Source of the DNA: an uncultured Colwellia sp.
GTDB taxonomy: Bacteria; Pseudomonadota; Gammaproteobacteria; Enterobacterales; Alteromonadaceae
Length of the DNA: 19,852 nucleotides
Assembly (NCBI GenBank): GCA_913020705.1
Contig: CAJWBY010000078.1
Location: 1-19,852, forward strand
Direction of reading: 5' to 3'
Made by a program: the position numbers and the translations under genes. The notes under the pieces are model-generated. The model did not search any database and was not told the origin of the DNA. It saw nothing but the letters and a program-made list of their open reading frames with translations. Below, in pieces: positions 14,286-19,852 of this stretch (position 1 is the first letter of the stretch; every line of letters starts with the position of its first letter).

Positions 14286-15176
14286 ATGTCTACACAACTT
14301 TCACCGGGCGCTAAGTTCCGTCAAGCATTAATAAACAACAAACCTTTACAAGTGGTAGGTACTATTAACGCTTACTGCGCAATGATGGCTGAACAATTAG
14401 GTCACCAAGCTATTTACCTTTCTGGAGGTGGTGTTGCTAACGCTTCTTACGGTTTACCTGATTTAGGAATGACGTCATTAAACGATGTTATTGCTGATGT
14501 ACAGCGCATAACTTCAGCTTCAAGCTTACCATTATTGGTTGATATTGATACGGGGTGGGGTGGTGCTTTTAATATTGCTAAAACGATACGTGATATGGAA
14601 AAAGCAGGTGCTGCTGCGGTTCATCTTGAAGACCAAGTTGCTCAGAAACGTTGTGGACATCGTCCGAACAAAGAAATTGTATCGACAGAAGAAATGGTTG
14701 ACCGCATCAAAGCGGCAGTTGATGCACGTACAGATAAAGACTTCTTCATCATGGCTCGTACCGATGCTTTTGCTCAAGAAGGGTTAGAAGCTGCACTCGA
14801 ACGTGCTAAAGCTTATGTCTCAGCAGGTGCCGATGGCATTTTTGCAGAAGCGGTTAAAACTGAAGAGCACTACCGAGCATTCACTTCAGCCCTAGATGTA
14901 CCAGTACTTGCAAACATTACAGAGTTTGGCCAAACCGAATTATGGAATAAAGAACAGTTAGGCGAGTGGGGCTGTGCCATGGTGCTTTATCCATTGTCTG
15001 CATTTCGTGCGATGAACAAAGCGGCTGAATCTGTATATAAAACATTATTAGAAGATGGCGACCAAAAAGCTGAAATCGATAACATGCAAACACGCATGGA
15101 TTTATACGATTACTTGGGTTACCACGACTACGAACAAAAACTTGATGGCCTTTTTTCTGAAGGTAAAAACAAGTAA
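14286..15176 (+). CDS. prpB: 2-methylisocitrate lyase PrpB
   Basis: PrpB splits 2-methylisocitrate into pyruvate and succinate, the last step of the 2-methylcitrate cycle. It belongs to the isocitrate lyase/PEP mutase superfamily, and at 296 residues has the same length as E. coli Prp[20 protein letters not shown] at 46-64, VDIDTGWGG at 85-93 with metal-binding D86 and D88, and the signature KRCGH at 121-125 with catalytic C123 are present. [20 protein letters not shown] follows as in E. coli. AAGAGGA lies before the ATG, 66 bases after the regulator stop. No separate promoter was seen, so it is probably transcribed with the regulator. Confidence 0.97.
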   Translation: MSTQLSPGAKFRQALINNKPLQVVGTINAYCAMMAEQLGHQAIYLSGGGVANASYGLPDLGMTSLNDVIADVQRITSASSLPLLVDIDTGWGGAFNIAKTIRDMEKAGAAAVHLEDQVAQKRCGHRPNKEIVSTEEMVDRIKAAVDARTDKDFFIMARTDAFAQEGLEAALERAKAYVSAGADGIFAEAVKTEEHYRAFTSALDVPVLANITEFGQTELWNKEQLGEWGCAMVLYPLSAFRAMNKAAESVYKTLLEDGDQKAEIDNMQTRMDLYDYLGYHDYEQKLDGLFSEGKNK

Positions 15177-15261
15177 TTATAAAAGCTAATACTAAAAATT
15201 AAATTGTAGTCGGTAGAAAGATGAAAAGTCCGACAAACGTAAAAAATATGAGGAAAGTAAA

Positions 15262-16386
15262 ATGTCAGATAAAAAATTAAGTGGTGCGGGTTTACGTGGT
15301 CAAAGTGCTGGTGATACAGCGTTATGTACAGTGGGGCAATCAGGTTCAGGCCTAACGTATTGTGGTTATGATATTGCTGATTTAGCGGACAATTCTACGT
15401 TTGAAGAAGTCGCCTACTTACTTTTCAATGGCGAATTACCTAATGAAAAAGAACTAGCAAGCTATAAAACAGACTTGTTCGCCATGCGCGATTTACCAGA
15501 AGCTTTAAAAGCTGTTTTAAAGCTTATTCCAAAAGAAACACATCCTATGGACGTAATGCGCACGGGTTGTTCATTTTTAGGTAACTTAGAGCCTGAGAAT
15601 GATTTTACAGAGCAAAACAAAGCCGCTAATCGTTTGTTAGCCGCATTCCCTGCAATCATGTGTTATTGGTATAAGTTCTCACATGACGGTGTAGAAATTG
15701 ATTGTACATCAGACGAAGATTCTTTAGGTGGACACTTTTTACGTTTATTAAATGGTGAAAGCCCGTCAGCACAGCATCAACGTGTGATGGATGTATCATT
15801 AATTTTATATGCTGAACATGAATTCAATGCCTCTACTTTTACAGCGCGTGTATGTGCATCAACATTGTCTGATATGTTTTCTTGTATCACAGGTGCTATT
15901 GGTTCATTACGTGGTCCACTTCATGGTGGTGCTAACGAAGCAGCGATGGACATGATTCAAACGTTTACATCTCCAGCTGATGCAAAAGAGCAAATGGCTG
16001 GCATGTTAGAACGTAAAGAAAAAATTATGGGTTTTGGCCATGCTATTTACCGTACTTCTGATCCACGTAACGTTATTATCAAAGCTTGGTCTGAAAAGTT
16101 AGCCGCTGAAAATGGTGATACTTCACTTTACGATATTTCTGTAGCTTGTGAAGAGTTCATGTGGGACACGAAAAAATTATTTTGTAACGCTGACTTTTTC
16201 CATGCTTCAACTTATAACTACATGGGTATACCAACAAAATTATTCACGCCTATTTTTGTTTGTTCACGCTTAACGGGTTGGGCAGCTCATGTGATGGAGC
16301 AACGCTCAAATAACCGTATTATCCGTCCAAGTGCTGATTACACAGGTGCTGAGCCAAGAACCGTTACGCCAATTAGCGAAAGGTAA
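15262..16386 (+). CDS. prpC: 2-methylcitrate synthase PrpC
   Basis: PrpC condenses propionyl-CoA with oxaloacetate to 2-methylcitrate, the entry step that detoxifies propionyl-CoA. The 374-residue protein has the citrate-synthase fold with catalytic residues H221 in RGPLHGGANEAAM, H260 in GFGHAIYRTSDPRN and D311 in NADFFHASTYNYMGIP. AGDTALCTVG at 16-25 and the short N terminus are typical of methylcitrate rather than the hexameric citrate synthases of gammaproteobacteria. The operon position confirms the role. The Shine-Dalgarno sequence GAGGAAAG lies just before the ATG. acnD starts 5 bases after the stop. Confidence 0.97.
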   Translation: MSDKKLSGAGLRGQSAGDTALCTVGQSGSGLTYCGYDIADLADNSTFEEVAYLLFNGELPNEKELASYKTDLFAMRDLPEALKAVLKLIPKETHPMDVMRTGCSFLGNLEPENDFTEQNKAANRLLAAFPAIMCYWYKFSHDGVEIDCTSDEDSLGGHFLRLLNGESPSAQHQRVMDVSLILYAEHEFNASTFTARVCASTLSDMFSCITGAIGSLRGPLHGGANEAAMDMIQTFTSPADAKEQMAGMLERKEKIMGFGHAIYRTSDPRNVIIKAWSEKLAAENGDTSLYDISVACEEFMWDTKKLFCNADFFHASTYNYMGIPTKLFTPIFVCSRLTGWAAHVMEQRSNNRIIRPSADYTGAEPRTVTPISER

Positions 16387-16391
16387 TTGTT

Positions 16392-19034
16392 ATGAATTAT
16401 GAACATCGTAAACCGCTACCTGGCTATAAAATTGGTGGCGTCAATATTGATTATTTTGACACACGTAGTACTGTTGAAGCTATCAGCGCAGGTAGTTACG
16501 CGAAACTACCTTACACTTCAAGAGTCTTAGCGGAGCAGCTTGTTCGTCGTTGTTCACCTGAAAGTTTAACGGATTCATTAAAGCAGCTCATTGAGCGGAA
16601 ACAAGATTTAGATTTTCCTTGGTATCCGGCACGTGTTGTTTGTCATGATATTTTAGGTCAAACCGCTTTAGTTGATTTAGCAGGCCTTCGTGACGCGATT
16701 GCTGACCAAGGTGGCGATCCATCTAAAGTTAACCCTGTTGTACCTACTCAGTTAATTGTTGATCACTCGCTGGCTGTGGAAGCACCTGGTTTTGATCCAC
16801 AAGCGTTTGATAAAAACCGCGCTATTGAAGACCGTCGTAATGAAGACAGGTTCAAATTTATTGAGTGGAGCAAAACAGCTTTTAAAAACGTTGATGTAAT
16901 TCCTGCGGGCAATGGCATCATGCATCAAATCAATTTAGAGAAAATGTCACCTGTTATTCAATTACGTGACGGTGTCGCTTTTCCTGATACTTGTGTCGGA
17001 ACCGACAGCCATACACCACACATTGATTGTTTAGGCGTTATTGCCATTGGTGTTGGCGGTTTAGAAGCAGAAACCGTTATGTTGGGACGCCCGTCAATGA
17101 TGCGCTTACCTAATATTATTGGCGTAAAATTGGTAGGGAAACGGCAATCGGGCATTACCGCAACAGATATGGTTTTAGCTATTACTGAGTTTTTGCGCAA
17201 TCAAAAAGTCGTATCGAGCTACTTAGAATTCTTCGGTGAAGGTACTGCAGGGTTAACCATAGGTGATCGTGCGACTATTTCAAACATGACACCAGAATAT
17301 GGCGCGTCTGCGGGCATGTTTTATATTGATCAACAAACTATTGATTATTTAAAGCTTACCGGGCGCGAACCAGAGCAAGTTGAACTGGTAGAAACATACG
17401 CTAAACATACTGGTTTATGGGCGGATGACTTAACTGAAGTTGAATATGAACGTGTTATCGAGTTTGATTTGTCATCAGTTGGCCGTAACTTAGCGGGTCC
17501 TTCTAATCCACATCGTCGTTTACCGACAAGCGAATTAGTCTCAAAAGGAATTGCTAAAGATCTTGATGCCTGTAAAGCACAAGAGAAAGCCGGTGAAATG
17601 CCAGACGGTGCAGTCATTATTGCTGCTATCACTTCTTGTACTAATACCTCTAACCCACGTAACGTGGTTGCTGCGGGCTTAATTGCAAAACGCGCTAATG
17701 AGTTAGGTTTAGTACGTAAACCTTGGGTTAAGTCGTCTTTTGCTCCGGGTTCAAAAGTGGCAAAACTTTATTTGGAAGAAGCGGGCTTATTATCTGAAAT
17801 GGAACAATTAGGCTTTGGTATTGTCGGTTATGCATGTACTACGTGTAACGGTATGTCGGGCGCGCTAGATCCTAGAATTCAGCAAGAAATCATTGACCGC
17901 GATTTATATTCAACAGCGGTATTGTCAGGTAACCGTAACTTTGATGGTCGTATTCATCCACACGCGAAACAAGCTTTCTTAGCGTCACCACCATTAGTGG
18001 TTGCTTATGCACTTGCGGGCACTATTCGTTTTGATATTGAAAAAGACATTCTTGGTCAAGACCAAAATGGCAATGACATTACCTTAAAAGATATTTGGCC
18101 AAGTGACGAAGAAATCGATGCAATTGTCGCTTCAAGTGTTAAGCCTGAACAATTTAAGAAAATTTACACTCCTATGTTCGATTTAGGCGCATTTGAGCCA
18201 GCTGATAGTCCTTTATACCATTGGGATCTTACCAGTACTTATATCCGCCGTCCGCCATATTGGGAAGGAGCTTTAGCTGGTAAGCGTACTATGAAAGGTA
18301 TGCGTCCGTTAGCCGTATTAGGCGACAACATCACGACCGATCATTTATCACCGTCAAATGCTATTCAGTTAGATAGTGCTTCAGGTGCTTACCTTGATAA
18401 AATGGGCGTACCTCATGAAGATTTCAACTCATATGCAACTCACCGTGGCGATCATGAAACGACACAACGAGCAACGTTCGCTAATCCGAAATTGTTCAAT
18501 GAAATGTGTAAGGATGACAATGGCGAAATTAAACAAGGTTCATTAGCACGTATTGAACCGGAAGGCACTGAGTCTCGCATGTGGGAAGCTATCGAAACTT
18601 ACATGGATCGCAAACAGCCGTTAATTATCATCGCAGGTGCTGATTATGGTCAAGGTTCATCACGTGACTGGGCAGCAAAAGGCGTTCGTTTAGCGGGTGT
18701 TGAAGTTATCGTTGCACAAGGTTTTGAACGTATTCACCGTACGAACTTAGTGGGCATGGGCGTATTACCACTAGAATTTGTAAACAGTGAAACTCGTCAT
18801 ACCTATAATATCGACGGTAGCGAAACCTTTGATGTTGTTGGAACAACATCACCAGGTGCGACTATGACGGTGGTAATGACTAGAAGCTCAAGTGAAAAGA
18901 ATGGTGAAAAGGCAGGTGAAGTAATTGAAATTCCTGTTAAGTGTCGTTTAGATACAGCGGAAGAAGTTTCGGTTTATGATGGTGGTGGGGTGTTACAAAA
19001 GTTCGCTACTGACTTCTTAAAGTCTAATGCCTAA
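16392..19034 (+). CDS. acnD: Fe/S-dependent 2-methylcitrate dehydratase AcnD
   Basis: AcnD dehydrates 2-methylcitrate to an aconitate isomer and replaces the cofactor-free PrpD of E. coli; it needs PrpF for the cycle to proceed. The 880-residue protein is aconitase-like, with 4Fe-4S ligands C416 in ITSCTNTSNPRN, and C482 and C485 in YACTTCNGMSG. Near the start it has HDILGQTALVDLAGLRDA and, at about 201, CVGTDSHTPHID. The C-terminal swivel domain carries GDNITTDHLSPSNAI, YGQGSSRDWAAKG and GFERIHRTNLVGMGVLPLEF. The length and the neighbouring prpF favour AcnD over AcnA, which has about 890 residues and similar motifs. It starts 5 bases after prpC, with GAAAGG upstream. Confidence 0.95.
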   Translation: MNYEHRKPLPGYKIGGVNIDYFDTRSTVEAISAGSYAKLPYTSRVLAEQLVRRCSPESLTDSLKQLIERKQDLDFPWYPARVVCHDILGQTALVDLAGLRDAIADQGGDPSKVNPVVPTQLIVDHSLAVEAPGFDPQAFDKNRAIEDRRNEDRFKFIEWSKTAFKNVDVIPAGNGIMHQINLEKMSPVIQLRDGVAFPDTCVGTDSHTPHIDCLGVIAIGVGGLEAETVMLGRPSMMRLPNIIGVKLVGKRQSGITATDMVLAITEFLRNQKVVSSYLEFFGEGTAGLTIGDRATISNMTPEYGASAGMFYIDQQTIDYLKLTGREPEQVELVETYAKHTGLWADDLTEVEYERVIEFDLSSVGRNLAGPSNPHRRLPTSELVSKGIAKDLDACKAQEKAGEMPDGAVIIAAITSCTNTSNPRNVVAAGLIAKRANELGLVRKPWVKSSFAPGSKVAKLYLEEAGLLSEMEQLGFGIVGYACTTCNGMSGALDPRIQQEIIDRDLYSTAVLSGNRNFDGRIHPHAKQAFLASPPLVVAYALAGTIRFDIEKDILGQDQNGNDITLKDIWPSDEEIDAIVASSVKPEQFKKIYTPMFDLGAFEPADSPLYHWDLTSTYIRRPPYWEGALAGKRTMKGMRPLAVLGDNITTDHLSPSNAIQLDSASGAYLDKMGVPHEDFNSYATHRGDHETTQRATFANPKLFNEMCKDDNGEIKQGSLARIEPEGTESRMWEAIETYMDRKQPLIIIAGADYGQGSSRDWAAKGVRLAGVEVIVAQGFERIHRTNLVGMGVLPLEFVNSETRHTYNIDGSETFDVVGTTSPGATMTVVMTRSSSEKNGEKAGEVIEIPVKCRLDTAEEVSVYDGGGVLQKFATDFLKSNA

Positions 19035-19061
19035 ACGTTTATTTTTGATGATAACTTCGTT

Positions 19062-19098
19062 GCCTGTACTCACGTATAAATATACGCTCCGTGCAGGC
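19062..19098. repeat. Complex imperfect palindrome after acnD, REP-like candidate
   Basis: gcctgtac (19062-19069) pairs with gtgcaggc (19091-19098), with one wobble. Inside it, cgtata (19073-19078) pairs with tatacg (19081-19086) around AA. The two stems are joined by a small asymmetric internal loop. GC-rich ends with a nested hairpin, located 27 bases after a stop codon, are typical of dispersed intergenic repeats. No second copy is in this window. Confidence 0.5.
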
Positions 19099-19156
19099 GC
19101 CTTGTTTTCAACAGAAATAATTCGTTTATACATCAAACTTTGACACTTTATTTATT

Positions 19157-19183
19157 AGCAGCAATTTAATTGCTGCTTTTTAT
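19157..19183 (+). terminator. Intrinsic terminator between acnD and prpF
   Basis: agcagcaa (19157-19164) and ttgctgct (19170-19177) form a stem that can extend by one A-T pair, followed by TTTTT and AT. It lies 74 bases upstream of prpF, so prpF either has its own promoter or receives read-through from acnD. A TTGACA is at 19140-19145, but its -10 region would be weak and inside the hairpin. Confidence 0.75.
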
Positions 19184-19256
19184 GTTCAGGATGAACGATA
19201 TGTCGTGCTCTCAGGATGTGAAAGAGCGACCAAAATAAAAAAATTAGGAGAGAGCT

Positions 19257-19852
19257 ATGGCTTTCGTACCTCAAGTACACATACCTCAAGTAAAAATTCC
19301 AGCAACCTATATGCGCGGTGGTACTTCAAAGGGTGTATTTTTCAATTTAACTGATTTGCCTGAACGTTGTCAGGTCGCAGGCGAAGCGCGTGATAATATG
19401 CTGCTTCGGGTTATTGGCAGTCCGGATCCTTACGGCAAACAAACCGATGGTATGGGCGGCGCAACGTCGAGTACCAGTAAAACGGTTATATTAGCTAAAT
19501 CAAGCCAAGCTGATCACGATGTTGATTACTTATTTGGTCAAGTTGCGATCGATAAAGCTTTTGTTGATTGGAGCGGAAACTGCGGTAATTTAACTGCTGC
19601 GGTTGGTTCTTTTGCGATTAATTCTGGTCTTGTTGATGCGACACGTATTCCTGAAAACGGAGTTTGTACCGTACGTATTTGGCAAAAGAACATTTCAAAA
19701 ACAATTATTGCTCAAGTCCCTATCACTAATGGTGAAGTACAAGAAACCGGTGATTTTGAACTTGATGGCGTTACTTTTCCTGCCGCAGAAGTGCCGGTTG
19801 AATTTATCGCACCTGTTGATCCATCTGAGGCGATGTTCCCAACGGGGAATCT
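19257..19852 (+). CDS. prpF: 2-methylaconitate cis-trans isomerase PrpF, 5' part
   Basis: PrpF isomerises the 2-methylaconitate made by AcnD so that it can be rehydrated; the pair replaces PrpD. Only the first 198 codons are present, and the reading frame is open at the window end. Recognisable parts are IPATYMRGGTSKGVFF at 14-29, then IGSPDPYGKQTDGMGGATSSTSKT, and DWSGNCGNLTAAVGSFAI with the conserved cysteine of the diaminopimelate epimerase-like fold. GGAG at 19247-19250 lies 6 bases before the ATG. Two near-identical short motifs, VPQVHIPQVKIP, stand at the N terminus and appear to be an extension. An intrinsic terminator lies upstream. Confidence 0.95.
   Translation, partial: MAFVPQVHIPQVKIPATYMRGGTSKGVFFNLTDLPERCQVAGEARDNMLLRVIGSPDPYGKQTDGMGGATSSTSKTVILAKSSQADHDVDYLFGQVAIDKAFVDWSGNCGNLTAAVGSFAINSGLVDATRIPENGVCTVRIWQKNISKTIIAQVPITNGEVQETGDFELDGVTFPAAEVPVEFIAPVDPSEAMFPTGN

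Noticed and set aside
16392..19034. Assignment as aconitase AcnA
   Set aside because: The prpC and prpF neighbours and the GntR-led operon identify the 2-methylcitrate-specific AcnD, although the motifs are shared.
1..19852. Search for a mobile element, defence system, CRISPR array or biosynthetic cluster
   Set aside because: All coding regions match housekeeping or propionate genes in conserved order, and there are no direct-repeat arrays, integrase or transposase genes, or regions of deviating base use.

Overview
The window reads as chromosome from a marine, AT-rich gammaproteobacterium of the order Alteromonadales, most likely Colwelliaceae (Colwellia or Thalassotalea type). This is inferred from the protein sequences, the AT-rich codon use and intergenic DNA, and the gene order. 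The holB-pilZ-tatD order and the GntR-led prpB-prpC-acnD-prpF cluster both fit. All genes are on the + strand except one maf-type gene. No phage, IS element, CRISPR array, defence locus, tRNA or rRNA was seen.

Positions 1-1573 hold the 3' end of rluC, a HAD-family phosphatase gene and a convergent maf (yceF) gene. Hairpins follow rluC and lie between the convergent pair, and four 8-bp tandem repeats run over the HAD stop codon.

Positions 1650-7154 are the lipid and ribosome cluster: yceD, rpmF, plsX, fabD, fabG, acpP, fabF. It makes L32, phosphatidate precursors (PlsX) and the core of type II fatty acid synthesis (FabD, FabG, ACP, FabF). The fabH gene usually found between plsX and fabD is absent; a short AT-rich gap with a 13-bp inverted repeat sits there. 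acpP appears to be its own unit: a FadR-like box, a palindrome and a promoter precede it, and a textbook terminator follows it. fabF also ends in a strong terminator.

Positions 7178-11749 continue with pabC, mltG, tmk, holB, pilZ and tatD, closely packed. They cover folate synthesis, peptidoglycan chain termination, dTMP phosphorylation, the clamp-loader delta' subunit, a type IV pilus PilZ protein and a TatD-family nuclease.

Positions 11750-12186 contain no gene. An intrinsic terminator there points to the minus strand, which raises the possibility of an unannotated small RNA.

Positions 12187-13416 encode a fused SpmA/SpmB-like membrane protein of unknown role. Positions 13451-19852 are a propionate (2-methylcitrate cycle) operon: a GntR/FCD regulator, prpB, prpC, acnD and a prpF cut by the window end. 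Two near-identical 12-bp palindromes flank the promoter of the regulator gene and are probable operators. PrpC, AcnD with PrpF, and PrpB together convert propionyl-CoA and oxaloacetate to pyruvate and succinate.

I found no convincing novel system. The best leads are in the non-coding DNA: the minus-strand terminator, the paired operators, a possibly leaderless yceD mRNA, the acpP control region and a complex hairpin after acnD.
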